Origin: CAVQCX01 sp963711095
Lineage (GTDB): Bacteria; Pseudomonadota; Gammaproteobacteria; Chromatiales; Chromatiaceae
Length of the DNA stretch: 64,000 bases
Direction of reading: 5' to 3'
Assembly (NCBI GenBank): GCA_963711095.1
Contig: CAVQCX010000006.1
Coordinates: 1-64,000, forward strand
The notes under the pieces were generated by a model. The model made no database searches. It saw nothing but the letters and a program-made list of their open reading frames with translations, and had not been told where the DNA came from. The translations under genes were made by a program, and so were the position numbers. Shown here piece after piece: positions 9,791 through 18,638 of this stretch (its first letter is position 1; every line of letters begins with the position of its first letter).

Positions 9791-10657
9791 ATGGACCATG
9801 ACCAGAACTTCAAGAACCTGATTCTCGATTATCCTGCTCAGGCGCTGGCCTTGTTCGCGGCCGCCGAGGCGGCGGCCATCGATGGGAGTGCCCGCGTCGT
9901 GCCGGTGCGCCAGGAGCAGCTCAAGGAGCGGCTCGGGGCGCGGTTCCGGGAGCTCGATGTCCCCTTGCTGGTCGAGTGGCCGGACGGGCGGCGCGAGGCG
10001 TTGCTGTTCGTGCTGGAGCACGAGAGCGACGCGCGGCGCTTCTCGATCCATCGGCTGGCGCACTACTGCCTGGACCTTGCCGAGCTGTTTGCGACCGACC
10101 GGGTGGTGCCCGTGGTGATCTTTCTGCGTGGCGGCGCCTGCCGGCAAGAGCTGGTCCTGGGCGGTCAACGCCACGACTACCTGAGCGTTCGCTACCTGTC
10201 CTGCGACCTCTCCGCTCTGCCTTACGAGGCGTACCGCGACAGCGACAACCTGGTGGCGAGGCTGAACCTGCCGAACATGCGCTACGAGCCGGCGCAGCGG
10301 GTGGAGGTGTATGCCCAGGCGGTACGCGGTCTGACCCGGCTGGAGCCGGACCCGGAGCGCCAGCTCAAGTATCTGGACTTCATCGACATCTATGCCGGGC
10401 TTGATGATAATGAATTGCATCGATATCGGCGGGAGTATCCGGAGGAGGCAGCGCAGATGAGTGGCTTTGCGGACAGGTTTCGCGAGGAGGGGATGCAGCA
10501 AGGAGAAGCGCTGATCCTGGTGCGGTTGATGGAGCACAGGTTCGGAGCCTTGGCGCCTCATCTGCGTCGACGCATAGAGCAGGCGGATACTGAGACCCTG
10601 CTGCGATGGTCAAAGCGGGTGCTCACCGCTGGCAGTGTGGAGGAGGTGCTGCACTGA
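9791..10657 (+). CDS. Rpn-family PD-(D/E)XK nuclease with DUF4351
   Basis: ATG preceded by GAGGAG. The 288-residue product begins MDHDQNFKNLILDYP and carries the nuclease-like core VPLLVEWPDGRREALLFVLE then HESDARRFSIHRLAHY, the family block YLSCDLSALPYEAYRDSDN, and LKYLDFIDIYAGLDDNE. The end, GEALILVRLMEHRFGAL to SVEEVLH, is a DUF4351 tail. Rpn proteins are known in E. coli as DNA nucleases that promote RecA-independent recombination, and some act in phage defence. This is the only full-length member of this subfamily here; four truncated or rearranged relatives lie at 42090, 45976, 53700 and 55588. It stands alone between two copies of module A. Confidence 0.82.
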   Translation: MDHDQNFKNLILDYPAQALALFAAAEAAAIDGSARVVPVRQEQLKERLGARFRELDVPLLVEWPDGRREALLFVLEHESDARRFSIHRLAHYCLDLAELFATDRVVPVVIFLRGGACRQELVLGGQRHDYLSVRYLSCDLSALPYEAYRDSDNLVARLNLPNMRYEPAQRVEVYAQAVRGLTRLEPDPERQLKYLDFIDIYAGLDDNELHRYRREYPEEAAQMSGFADRFREEGMQQGEALILVRLMEHRFGALAPHLRRRIEQADTETLLRWSKRVLTAGSVEEVLH

Positions 10658-11048
10658 TCAGGCGGGGCTGGGGGGTCGCGGGAGCGCCGCCCTCGGAGCG
10701 ATCGGGGGATGAAGGGAAGTGGTGGCTGTGAGGTTACCATCCGTGACACTGGGTCCCGGCATCCTGCCGGGAAGACGGCGGTGGCTCAATGTGACGGGTC
10801 GAAATCGCTGCGAGGTTGCCATCCCGGCGCTGGGTCCCGGCCGCCTGCCGGGAAGACGGCGGTTCGGGTCGGCCACGGGGCTCAGATCATGGCTGGTCCG
10901 CGGCGATGCGGTGTCGCCTCGCCACCGTCATTCCGGCAGGATGCCGGAATCCGGTGCCAGTGCCAGTAGACGGCGGGCGTGCGCCATCGTTCGACGCGGG
11001 CCGCGCGGTTGCCGCTGGTGCGATGCACGGGCTGAGGATGCGTGAGCG

Positions 11049-11903
11049 ATGAAAACCGACCATCCCATCTATTTGTTCCTGTCCGCCGGCGCGGAGGCCT
11101 TTCGGGTACTGACCGGTGGCCGGCGTCTGGAGGGTGAGTACCGCTTTTGCTCGCTGACGATCAAGGGCCTGGAACGGCGCCTGGACGGAATCTTCGAGCC
11201 CGAGGGGCACCTTGGGGCGGTCTACGTGGTCGAATTTCAGGCTCAATCGGTACCGGCGGCCTGGTATAATCTGCTGACCAAGATCGGACTTTACGGCGAG
11301 CAACATCCCGAGCGTGACGTGATCGGCATCGGGGTGTTCCTGCGCGGGCAGGACACGCCGCGCTGTCCGAGCTGGGCAAGCGGGGCGAATGCGCCGTTGG
11401 CGTGTGTGGCGCTGGATCGCGTCCTGCCCGAGACCCTGGCGCGGGAGCCGGACAATCCCTACGTGGCGGTGTTCGCGCCGTTGATGATCGAGGATGATGC
11501 GGAGCTGCGCGCGCGTGCCCCGGCGCTATGGCGGACGGTGCAGACGGCGCCGCTGTCGCCGGAGGTCCGTGAGGTGCTGGCGCAGGTCTTGGAGTTTTGG
11601 TTTTTCGAGCGGTTTCGCGGGCTTACCGCGAAGGAGATCTGGGCGATGTTGAATCTGGTGACACCGATCCAAGAGACGCGGGCCTATCAGTCGATCTTTG
11701 CCGAAGGCGAGGCCAAAGGCAAGGCCGAGGGCAAGGCCAGTACCCTGAAGCGCCAATTGACACGCCGTTTCGGTGCCCTGCCCGGGTGGGCAGAGCGGTG
11801 CATCGACGCGGCGCCGGTCGAGCAACTGGATGCCTGGCTCGACGGCATTTTCGATGCTGGAAGTTTGGCGGCCCTGATCGGACCGGAAAGCGGATCCGCC
11901 TGA
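11049..11903 (+). CDS. DUF2887/DUF4351 Rpn-like nuclease family protein
   Basis: Complete 284-residue product. It starts MKTDHPIYLFLSAGAEAFRV, the DUF2887 opening. The putative nuclease motif region has RRLDGIFEPEG and VYVVEFQAQ (the aspartate and the E-x-Q are the expected PD-(D/E)XK-like positions). The middle reads VLEFWFFERFRGLTAKEIWAML. A short EGEAKGKAEGKAS linker leads to a DUF4351 tail, LKRQLTRRFGALPGWAE. The family is annotated as Rpn-related; a role in DNA recombination or defence is inference. No obvious partner gene is cotranscribed. Confidence 0.8.
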   Translation: MKTDHPIYLFLSAGAEAFRVLTGGRRLEGEYRFCSLTIKGLERRLDGIFEPEGHLGAVYVVEFQAQSVPAAWYNLLTKIGLYGEQHPERDVIGIGVFLRGQDTPRCPSWASGANAPLACVALDRVLPETLAREPDNPYVAVFAPLMIEDDAELRARAPALWRTVQTAPLSPEVREVLAQVLEFWFFERFRGLTAKEIWAMLNLVTPIQETRAYQSIFAEGEAKGKAEGKASTLKRQLTRRFGALPGWAERCIDAAPVEQLDAWLDGIFDAGSLAALIGPESGSA

Positions 11904-11967
11904 GTCCGACACGAGGGCTGCTGGGCGGCGCGGGGTATTCACGCCGTCCCGAACGCTTGGGCTCTAT

Positions 11968-12400
11968 ATGGGGGCGGGGCGGTTGGCGGAAAGGGTGCGG
12001 ACGGCGCCGCGATTCCGATTGGGAATTGGAGGGGAGATTTGAGCGTGACCCCGAACAGGTGGGCGCTTGGATAGAGGTGATACTGCTTCGAGGAGGCCGA
12101 CGATGGCGCCTTCCTGCAGAAGGTATTTCAGATCCGCGAGGACCAGCGCCCGCGGATTCCCGCCGTGACGCACGTGGACGGGTCCGGCCGTCTACAAACC
12201 GTGTACCGTCACACCAACCCCCGCATCCCCGTCAGCCCCCGCTATTACCGTCTCATCGAGGCCCTCCGGGGGTGACCGGGGTGCCGATCCTCTCGAGAAT
12301 ATCCTTTAGTCAGAACGAGCCTGTGGTGTGGCCACTCAAGGAGGCGTTGGATTGCTTCCTGTGGACCCGGCTGGCCCTGGGTTGGTGGGGGCGGGCGAGC
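11968..12400 (+). pseudogene. fkbM 3' end joined to carbamoyltransferase 3' fragment (copy 2)
   Basis: Same arrangement as at 8716-9172: an fkbM C-terminus ending GGEI-stop, then FLQKVFQIREDQRPRIPAVT and a frame loss after the serine-proline-arginine-tyrosine-tyrosine region. It is a passive part of module A copy 2. Confidence 0.7.
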
Positions 12401-12459
12401 TGGGAAGTGGGTGGAGGGGCCGCCTCAGGGTCTGGGAAGGCTGGTAGGCCGGAGCTCGC

Positions 12460-12660
12460 CGATGGGTTCGGGGTTGGCTGTAGGGCCAGCCCCTGGCCGA
12501 TGGGGTTGTGGGGTTGGCTGGGAAAGGCTGGGTCGCCGAGAGGGCTCGCCTCCTACAGGAAATCCGGTGGGGGTTGGCTGTAGGAGGCCAGCCCCCTGGC
12601 CGATGGGGTTGTGGGGTTGGCTGGGAAAGGCTGGGTCGCCGAGAGGGCTCGCCTCCTATG
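12460..12660. repeat. GTAGGAGG-type REP units
   Basis: Three partial units of the GGCCAGCCCC / CGAGAGGGCTCGCC family, corresponding to 9180-9356 in copy 1 but with one extra unit, so unit number differs between otherwise nearly identical module copies. Confidence 0.72.
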
Positions 12661-12783
12661 CGATCACCATGGCTACCGGCTTGCCGCGCCGCGTGACCCG
12701 TTGGGGGTGCCCTTCCTGGCCGCTTCTACCACTGCGCTGAAGCGATTCTTGGCGTCTTGCAGTGACCAATCCGTTATGGGCAT
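12657..12783 (-). pseudogene. Phd/YefM antitoxin relic (copy 2)
   Basis: Same relic as at 9357-9482: the N-terminal Phd part with one frameshift, then RVTRRGKPVAMVIA-stop at the REP boundary. No toxin gene beside it. Confidence 0.68.
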
Positions 12784-13439
12784 GACGCGTCTCCTGGCCA
12801 GTTGATCTGGCCAGATAATCCGAGGGTAAAGGGGAGCATGTCAAGCCGGACTCCTGGAGGACAGGGCTCGGGGCCCAGGAGGCAGGGGGCAGGCATCGGG
12901 GCTCAGCGCAGCTGTCACGCGGACTCGTCAGGTGCTCGGTTGCCGGCCTGCTGTCGTGGTGATCGGGGGATGCGCGGGTCAGGCACCGGTACGTGACGAC
13001 GGGCCGACAGGGCGAGGCGGCATCACGCCTCGGCTCTTCGGCAGCTCGCAGGAGCGAAGGCGCTTCGTCAAGGTTTGCCTCGTCCGGCTTGTGCTCGAAC
13101 AGCATCCCTGGCTTCTGAATCACTACGTATTCAGGTGGGGGGTTTCTGGAGGGGCGGTCGGGGCTGATCGCGAGCCAGATCCACACCAGCTACACCACGC
13201 AGGTGAGGGCGAAGATGTACGAGCTATGGCTTTTGGAGGAGGGGCGGTCCTCATTGTGAGAGAACCTGCGTGGGGGCGCTGGGGTGGGCTCCCGTCGGGA
13301 GGGGGCTCGGGTCTTGGTGGGCGGCGGTTCTGGGTCGGGGCTGAAGAATCGCGCCGGGGGCGGTGCTCCCACAAGGGAGCGGGGGGGCGGGATGTTTTGC
13401 GGTCGCCTTATGGTGGGGCGATTTCGGGATCGGGTGCGG
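12784..13439. other. No recognisable gene
   Basis: Minus-strand reading near 13000-13130 gives YVVIQKPGMLFEHKPDEANL, and plus-strand reading near 13140-13260 gives IASQIHTSYTTQVRAKMYEL then a stop. Both look like old coding sequence but I do not recognise either. The part 13260-13400 contains a GGCGCTCCC-like REP relic. Confidence 0.4.
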
Positions 13440-13612
13440 CGCGGGCTCGAGATCTTTCGTTATCAGCGGTTCGAGCCGCCGTTGGAGGCGCTGCACGGGG
13501 CGCGCTCGGGTGGCGGCAAGACCCTTGGTGTGGGGGATGCGGGGCGGCTGGCGGCGCGGGTGTGGGGCCGGCGCCGTGGCTTCGGTTGGGGCCCGGGGTG
13601 GAGATTTGAGCT
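13440..13612 (+). pseudogene. fkbM 3' fragment
   Basis: The reading LEIFRYQRFEPPLEALHGAR followed by SGGGKTLGVGDAGRLAARV and, after shifts, a glutamate-isoleucine-stop end matches the C-terminal tail of the FkbM gene at 6533-7414 (ETFRYRSFGR, RSGGGNTLYVR). It starts module A copy 3, as the real fkbM end starts copy 1. That supports the idea that module A arose by duplication from the fkbM end. Confidence 0.6.
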
Positions 13613-13819
13613 CGGGGATTGGGGCCGGCGCTGGCTGTGAGGTTAGCATCCGTGGTATAGGGCCCTGACCTCCGCGGGACGACGGGGGATTCCTCATGCG
13701 GCAGGATGCCGGCATCCAGTGCCAGGCCCGGTACATGCATGGCGGGCGTGCGCCATCGCTCGGCGCGGGCGGCGCGAGGTTGCTGCTGGTGCGACGCACG
13801 TGCTGAGAGTATGTGAGCG

Positions 13820-14710
13820 ATGAAAACCGACCATCCCATCTATTTGTTCCTGTCCGCGGGCGCGGAGGCCTTTCGGGTACTGACCGGTGGCCGGCGTTTG
13901 CAGGGTGAGTACCGCTTTTGCTCGCTGACGATCAAGGGTCTGGAGCGACGCCTGGATGGAATCTTCGAGCCCGAGGGGCACCTTGGGGCGGTCTACGTGG
14001 TCGAATTTCAGGCTCAATCGGTACCAGCGGCCTGGTATAATCTGCTGACCAAGATCGGACTTTACGGCGAGCAACATCCCGAGCGTGACGTGATCGGCAT
14101 CGGGGTGTTCCTGCGCGGGCGGGACGCGCCGCGCTGTCCGAGCTGGGCAAGCGGGGCGAATGCGCCGGTGGCGTGTGTGGCGCTGGATCGGGTCCTGCCC
14201 GAGACCCTGGCGCGTGAGCCGGATAACCCCTACGTGGCGGTGTTCGCGCCCTTGCTGATCGAGGATGACGAGGAGCTGCGCGCGCGTGCCCCGGCGCTAT
14301 GGCGGACGGTGCAGACGGCGGCGGTGTCGCCCGAGGTACGTGAGGTGCTGGCGCAGGTCTTGGAGTTTTGGTTTTTCGAGCGGTTTCGCGGGCTCACCGC
14401 GAAGGAGATCTGGGCGATGTTGAATCTGGTGACACCGATCCAAGAGACGCGGGCCTATCAGTCGATCTTTGCCGAAGGCGAGGCCAAAGGGAAGGAAGAG
14501 GGCAAGGCTGAAGGTGAGGCCAAAGGCAAGGCCGAGGGCAAGGCCAGTACCCTGAAGCGCCAATTGACACGCCGTTTCGGTGCCCTGCCCGGGTGGGCAG
14601 AGCGGCGCATCGACGCGGCGCCGGTCGAGCAACTGGATGCCTGGCTCGACGGCATTTTCGATGCTGGGAGTTTGGCGGCCCTGATCGGACCGGAAAGCGG
14701 ATCCGCCTGA
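13820..14710 (+). CDS. DUF2887/DUF4351 Rpn-like nuclease family protein
   Basis: Intact 296-residue homologue of the 11049 product, differing at few positions. The charged linker is longer by 12 residues (EGEAKGKEEGKAEGEAKGKA), so length varies through an internal short repeat. Start and end are the same as in copy 2. Two near-identical intact genes within 3 kb imply recent duplication. Confidence 0.8.
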   Translation: MKTDHPIYLFLSAGAEAFRVLTGGRRLQGEYRFCSLTIKGLERRLDGIFEPEGHLGAVYVVEFQAQSVPAAWYNLLTKIGLYGEQHPERDVIGIGVFLRGRDAPRCPSWASGANAPVACVALDRVLPETLAREPDNPYVAVFAPLLIEDDEELRARAPALWRTVQTAAVSPEVREVLAQVLEFWFFERFRGLTAKEIWAMLNLVTPIQETRAYQSIFAEGEAKGKEEGKAEGEAKGKAEGKASTLKRQLTRRFGALPGWAERRIDAAPVEQLDAWLDGIFDAGSLAALIGPESGSA

Positions 14711-14776
14711 GCCCGACACGAGGGCTGCTGGGCGGCGCGGGGTATTCACCCCGTCCCGAACGTTTGGGCTCTATAT

Positions 14777-15200
14777 GGGGGCGGGGCGGTTGGCGGAGAG
14801 GGTGCGGACGGCGCCGCGATTCCGATTGGGAATTGGAGGGGAGATTTGAGCGTGACCCCGAACAGGTGGGCGCTTGGATAGAGGTGATACTGCTTCGAGG
14901 AGGCCGACGATGGCGCCTTCGCTGCAGAAGGTGTTTCAGATCCGCGAGGACCAGCGCCCGCGGATTCCCGCCGTGACGCACGTGGACGGGTCCGGCCGTC
15001 TACAAACCGTGTACCGTCACACCAACCCCCGCATCCCCGTCAACCCCCGCGATTACCGTCTCATCGAGGCCCTCCGGGAGCTGACCGGGGTGCCGATCCT
15101 CTCGAGAACTTCCTTCAATCAGAACGAGCCTGTGGTGTGGCCATTAAGGAGGCGTTGGATTGCTTCCTGTGGACCCGGCTGGTCCTGTTGGTGATGGGGG
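14777..15200 (+). pseudogene. fkbM 3' end joined to carbamoyltransferase 3' fragment (copy 3)
   Basis: Least damaged of the fragments: VFQIREDQRPRIPAVTHVDG, LIEALRELTGVPILSRTSF and NQNEPVVWP read nearly through. Relative to the intact gene it has a small duplication in which NPR is followed by IPVNPR. The last third is shifted. From about 14890 this copy belongs to a longer segment repeated at 38650. Confidence 0.72.
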
Positions 15201-15239
15201 GCCGGGTGGTGAGGGGGTGGCCTCCTGAGGTAAGGGGTC

Positions 15240-15690
15240 AGCCACCTGGCCGATGGGGTTGTGGGGTTGGCTGGGAAAGGCTGGGTCGCCGAGAGGGCTC
15301 GCCTCCTACAGGAAATCCGGTGGGGGGATGGCTGTAGGAGGCCAGCCCCCTGGCCGATGGGGTTGTGGGGTTGGCTGGGAAAGGCTGGGTCGCCGAGAGG
15401 GCTCGCCTCCTACAGGAAATCCGGTGGGGGTTGGCTGTAGGAGGCCAGCCCCCTGGCCGATGGGTTGTGGGGTTGGCTGGGAAAGGCTGGGTCGCCGAGA
15501 GGGCTCGCCTCCTACAGGAAATCCGGTGGGGGGTTGGGTGTAGGAGGCCAGCCCCCTGGCCGATGGGGTTGTGGGGTTGGCTGGGAAAGGCTGGGTCGCC
15601 GAGAGGGCTCGCCTCCTACACGGAAATCCGGTGGGGGGTTGGGTGTAGGAGGCCAGCCCCCTGGCCGATGGGTTGTGGGGTTGGCTTCTG
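15240..15690. repeat. REP array, units of about 104 bp
   Basis: Four full units and one partial, each with GTAGGAGGCCAGCCCC, GGTTGTGGGGTTGGCTGGG and CGCCGAGAGGGCTCGCC then CTCCTAC. The GTAGGAGG and CCTCCTAC ends are complementary, so each unit can fold into a long hairpin. This is a bacterial interspersed mosaic element built from GTAG-type REPs, not a gene. Confidence 0.85.
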
Positions 15691-16047
15691 TGGGAGCGCC
15701 GCCCTCGGCGCGATCGGGAGGATAAAGGGAAGCGGCTAGGGGCAAGTCGGTGTCGGAAGGTAGCTGGACGGAGTTGTCCCTGCGTGGGGGGCGACCGAGG
15801 TTTCGATCGTATCGCGGCGGGGGCGCCGCTCCCACAAGAGAGGCGGGTGCCAGGAGGTTGGCCGGTCTTGTGGGAGGCCAGCCCCTGGCCGAATGCTTGT
15901 CGTATCCGTGCTAGGGCGGCGCACCGATGGGTGATTGGGCGGGCGAGCTAGCGCGTGCCGCTCGTGGAAGCGTTGCGCCGAAACCGGCCTTGCATCTGGT
16001 GACTTTCTGTGCGGAACCGCGTTTGCGGGCCGAGGGCACGGCATGCT
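15690..16047. other. Intergenic, GTGGGAG-type REP pair
   Basis: Contains GTGGGAGCGCCGCCCTCGG at about 15692 and the inverse form GGCGGGGGCGCCGCTCCCAC at about 15815, facing each other. No gene seen. The same stretch recurs 23,760 bases downstream. Confidence 0.7.
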
Positions 16048-16050
16048 AAA

Positions 16051-16081
16051 GTTGAACAACTTATTGTACAGGTTTAGCATC
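16051..16081 (+). promoter_or_regulatory. yefM-yoeB operator
   Basis: Between the upstream region and the yefM start lie GTTGAACAAC (palindrome with two-base centre) and the TGTACA core at 16065-16070. TGTACA palindromes are the known binding core of YefM in E. coli, so autoregulation by YefM/YoeB is likely. Confidence 0.55.
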
Positions 16082-16351
16082 ATGAAAGTCGTGACCTATT
16101 CTCATGCGCGCAATGCACTCAAGTCTGTGCTGGACGAGGTCGTACGCGATGCCGATGTTGCCATCATCAGCCGCCGGGATGCCGGGGGCGATGCCGTGGT
16201 GATGTCGCTGGATTACTACAACAGCTTGGTAGAAACCCTGCATCTGCTGTCGACACCAGCCAATGCCGAGGCGCTGGCGCGCGCCATCCGTCAAGACCAG
16301 GCGGGACAATCCCAGCCGCGGGCGCTGATCGATATCGACGACGGCGGATGA
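16082..16351 (+). CDS. yefM: YefM-type antitoxin
   Basis: 89 residues, MKVVTYSHARNALKSVLDEV followed by ISRRDAGGDAVVMSLDYYNS and an acidic C-terminus. This is the Phd/YefM fold; it neutralises YoeB and represses the operon. The ATG is chosen because it lies directly after the palindromic operator and matches the family N-terminus. It overlaps the toxin gene by four bases (ATGA). An identical protein is encoded at 39842. Confidence 0.88.
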   Translation: MKVVTYSHARNALKSVLDEVVRDADVAIISRRDAGGDAVVMSLDYYNSLVETLHLLSTPANAEALARAIRQDQAGQSQPRALIDIDDGG

Positions 16352-16614
16352 CGCGCGCCATCCGCTTCGTCCCGGACGCCTGGGAAGCCTACTTGTACTG
16401 GCAGCAACAGGACAAGAAGACGTTGAAGCGCATTAATGTGCTCATCAACGAGGCAGCACGCGATCCGTTCTACGGGATTGGCAAGCCCGAGTCCCTGCGC
16501 GGCAATCTGTCGGGTTATTGGTCGCGGCGCATCGATGACACACATCGTTTGGTCTATCGCGCCACGGACACCGACTTGGTGATCATCGCCTGCCGCTTTC
16601 ACTACGATGTCTGA
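16348..16614 (+). CDS. yoeB: YoeB-type ribosome-dependent mRNA endonuclease toxin
   Basis: 88 residues with the YoeB hallmarks: FVPDAWEAYLYWQQQDKKTL, KINxLIxxA-like RINVLINEAARDPFYGIGKP, LxGxxSGxWSRRI and an end of HRLVYRATDTDLVIIACRFH plus YDV. The conserved Glu, Arg, His and C-terminal Tyr of YoeB are visible. YoeB cleaves mRNA on the ribosome. The copy at 40108 differs at two residues (Gln to Lys, Ala to Thr). Confidence 0.9.
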   Translation: MTRAIRFVPDAWEAYLYWQQQDKKTLKRINVLINEAARDPFYGIGKPESLRGNLSGYWSRRIDDTHRLVYRATDTDLVIIACRFHYDV

Positions 16615-16795
16615 CTTGTCGATGAGCCTGAGACAACCGCCTGCAGTGTGACCTGCGGTCGCGGGAGAAATTCTTATCTGAGGGGGACTTGGATGTGCCG
16701 TTTCGCATCCTGAGCACGGCGACACTCCTGCTCTTCACACTCTGCTCGCAATTGCGAATGAGCCAATCTCTCTTTCGGCCTGAGGGAGCACTGTC

Positions 16796-17659
16796 TTGAG
16801 GATATCCGTCGTTACAGCCGTATTCAATAACGGCGAAACTATCTCGGACGCGCTAGATTCCGTGCTGTCGCAGGCCGGCGTGGAGCTCGAGTTGATTGTA
16901 ATCGACGGGGGGTCGATCGACGGTACGCAGGCGGTATTGAAACGCTATACGGATCGACTGGCGGTGCTGGTCAGCGAGCCGGATCGCGGCATTTACGATG
17001 CCTTGAACAAAGGCATCCGCCGGTGTACGGGGGATGTGGTCGGTTTTCTGCATTCCGATGACCTACTGGCCGGTCCGAACACGCTTTCGGGTGTGGCCGC
17101 CGCCTTTGCCGATGGCGATGTGGATGCGGTTTACGGCGATCTGGTGTATGTGCGTAAGCATGATCCTGATACGGTGGTGCGCTATTGGCGGGCGGGTGCG
17201 TTTTCGCGTCGTCGCTTGGGCTGGGGTTGGATGCCGCCGCATCCGACGCTGTATGTGCGGCGCAGTGTTTATGAGGAGATGAGTTACGCCCGTGCTGGGT
17301 TGCAAATTCCCCTCGGGCTCCCGTTGTCGAAGGGGGAAACTGGAATGGGCGGCGATTTCTCAGGAAGCCAGCAGTCTGGGTTATTCGACACGACCTATCG
17401 GATCGCGGCCGACTACGATTGCATGCTGCGCTTGCTGGCTCGGGACGACGTTCGCGTTCGGTATATCCCGGAGGTGCTGGTGAAGATGCGGCTGGGCGGG
17501 GTCAGCAACCGATCGCTGCGAGGGATCTTGCGCAAGTCCGCCGAGGATTACCGGGCCCTGCGTAGTAACGGCGTCGGCGGGGGTGGGGCGTTGATTTGGA
17601 AGAATTTGAGTAAGTTGACGCAGTTTTTCAAAAGGAAAAATGGGGAAGTCAGAAGGTGA
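16796..17659 (+). CDS. GT2 family glycosyltransferase with an in-frame insert
   Basis: TTG start preceded by GAGGGAG. 287 residues with SVVTAVFNNGETISDALDSV, VIDGGSIDGT near residue 39, the metal-binding HSDD near residue 86 and GWMPPHPTLYVRRSVYEEM. The family normally continues with GLFDxxYRIAADYD; here about 32 residues (including IPLGLPLSKGE) separate EEM from GLFDTTYRIAADYDCML. The insert matches the widespread short palindromic element that translates as PPLSKGE-like sequence. The frame stays open, so the protein may still be made. Role: adding a sugar to a surface glycan. It stands alone between TA modules. Confidence 0.82.
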   Translation: MRISVVTAVFNNGETISDALDSVLSQAGVELELIVIDGGSIDGTQAVLKRYTDRLAVLVSEPDRGIYDALNKGIRRCTGDVVGFLHSDDLLAGPNTLSGVAAAFADGDVDAVYGDLVYVRKHDPDTVVRYWRAGAFSRRRLGWGWMPPHPTLYVRRSVYEEMSYARAGLQIPLGLPLSKGETGMGGDFSGSQQSGLFDTTYRIAADYDCMLRLLARDDVRVRYIPEVLVKMRLGGVSNRSLRGILRKSAEDYRALRSNGVGGGGALIWKNLSKLTQFFKRKNGEVRR

Positions 17660-17802
17660 AAGTTAAAGGAGGCAATATGCGGCAGCCTGTAGCCTGCATG
17701 CGCGACTGTCCTCGTTACGATCGCCTAAGTCGGGCAGGCTCCCAGACTTCGTGGATTGCGATGCTGTAGGCCGGGGCGTATGGGTTGTTGGTTGGGGGAA
17801 TT

Positions 17803-18021
17803 ATGGATGCTGAAGACTTTGTCGCGCGTTGCTTCCAGGAACGGTTAGGGGCCGACGTGCTTGGCGTGTCGGCGACGCCGTTGCCGGGGACGATGCATGT
17901 TCTCGTGAAGGTTCGGGGGCGTTTGCAGGAGGCCGAGGCGGTGGCGGCCGACTTGACAACGGAACTGGCGGAGCTCGACCGCACGTTGCTTATCGCCGTG
18001 GAGGTTGCCGGCGACAAGTGA
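17803..18021 (+). CDS. Small protein of unknown function
   Basis: 72 residues starting MDAEDFVARCFQERLGADVL and ending DRTLLIAVEVAGDK, with GGGGGAA upstream of the ATG. Codon use is like that of real genes in the window. I do not recognise the family. The acidic, alternating pattern could form a small alpha/beta fold. Confidence 0.45.
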   Translation: MDAEDFVARCFQERLGADVLGVSATPLPGTMHVLVKVRGRLQEAEAVAADLTTELAELDRTLLIAVEVAGDK

Positions 18022-18029
18022 TCGTGCGC

Positions 18030-18330
18030 GCGGGGTCAGCGCGCGGGGTCAAGCCTTGTCTTTTGCCCACTCCGGGCGTAGCGTTCCGCCATGCCCCGCC
18101 TACTGCGCATCGAATTCCCCGGCGCCGCGTCTGGGGTCAGGTCTTTCCTTTTGCCTTCGTTTTCGCTCTCTCGTCCGCCCGGATGTGAACGATTTTGCTC
18201 ACGCGAGAGTGGTGGTGCGTGGGATAGGAAAAAAGAAAGACCCCTACATGTGACCCGTAAGAGCCAGCAGAGAGGAAATCGAATTGGGGGAAATCCCCGC
18301 CAGGGCGAACCGTAGCGGGGTAGTTGGTAG
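18030..18330 (+). pseudogene. RAYT (REP-associated tyrosine transposase) 5' relic
   Basis: The leader GGGGTCAAGCCTTGTC then MPRLLRIEFPGA is the start of TnpA-REP (RAYT) proteins; it breaks off after 13 codons. The remaining bases hold an imperfect inverted repeat (GGGGTCAGGTCTTTCC against GAAAGACCCC near 18235). The catalytic His and Tyr regions are absent. Confidence 0.6.
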
Positions 18331-18338
18331 CTGGTCAG

Positions 18339-18638
18339 TCAGGCAGACCGGCGCTTGACCGAAAATTCCAAGCCAACGGAGTGCAGCACCGAGAGCAGGC
18401 TGGACATCTTGGGGTTCCCATCCTCTGAAAGCGCCTTGTACAGCGCCTCGCGGGATAGGCCGGTTTCCTTGGATAGTTCGCTCATGCCCTTTAAGGCGCG
18501 CGCTGCATTACCCAGGGCATTTAAGAACAGGCCGGGGGACTCGGATTCTTCCTCGATCGCCGCATTCAGATATTCGGCAATGTCCTCGGGCGTTCGCAGA
18601 TAATCCGCCGTGTCGAATGGCGCGGATCGGTTAGTCAT
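18339..18638 (-). CDS. HigA-like addiction-module antidote (helix-turn-helix)
   Basis: 99 residues from MTNRSAPFDTADYLRTPEDI. The HTH reads MSELSKETGLSREALYKALS and the end LLSVLHSVGLEFSVKRR is characteristic of the 'putative addiction module antidote' family. Its start overlaps the toxin end by 8 bases; the toxin gene comes first, as in higBA. It should bind the inverted repeats upstream of the toxin. Confidence 0.82.
   Translation of the reverse strand: MTNRSAPFDTADYLRTPEDIAEYLNAAIEEESESPGLFLNALGNAARALKGMSELSKETGLSREALYKALSEDGNPKMSSLLSVLHSVGLEFSVKRRSA

Larger units (their letters stand above)
10725..12840. repeat. Direct repeat module A, copy 2
   Basis: Nearly identical to 7437-9540, in the same order and orientation. 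Here the DUF2887 gene is intact. The stretch 10725-11048 before that gene holds no gene; it contains the shared leader and an inverted GTCATTCCGGCAGG / TGCCGGAATCC palindrome near 10927-10952. Confidence 0.85.
13635..15240. repeat. Direct repeat module A, copy 3
   Basis: About 1.6 kb matching copies 1 and 2 from the GTGAGGTTAGCATCCGTG leader to the carbamoyltransferase fragment. The leader is more diverged than between copies 1 and 2. It runs into a longer REP array rather than the antitoxin relic. Confidence 0.8.

Noticed and set aside
9356..10561. 401-codon minus-strand frame
   Set aside because: Antisense of the Rpn gene and intergenic repeats; only its last 42 codons are meaningful, as the Phd relic.
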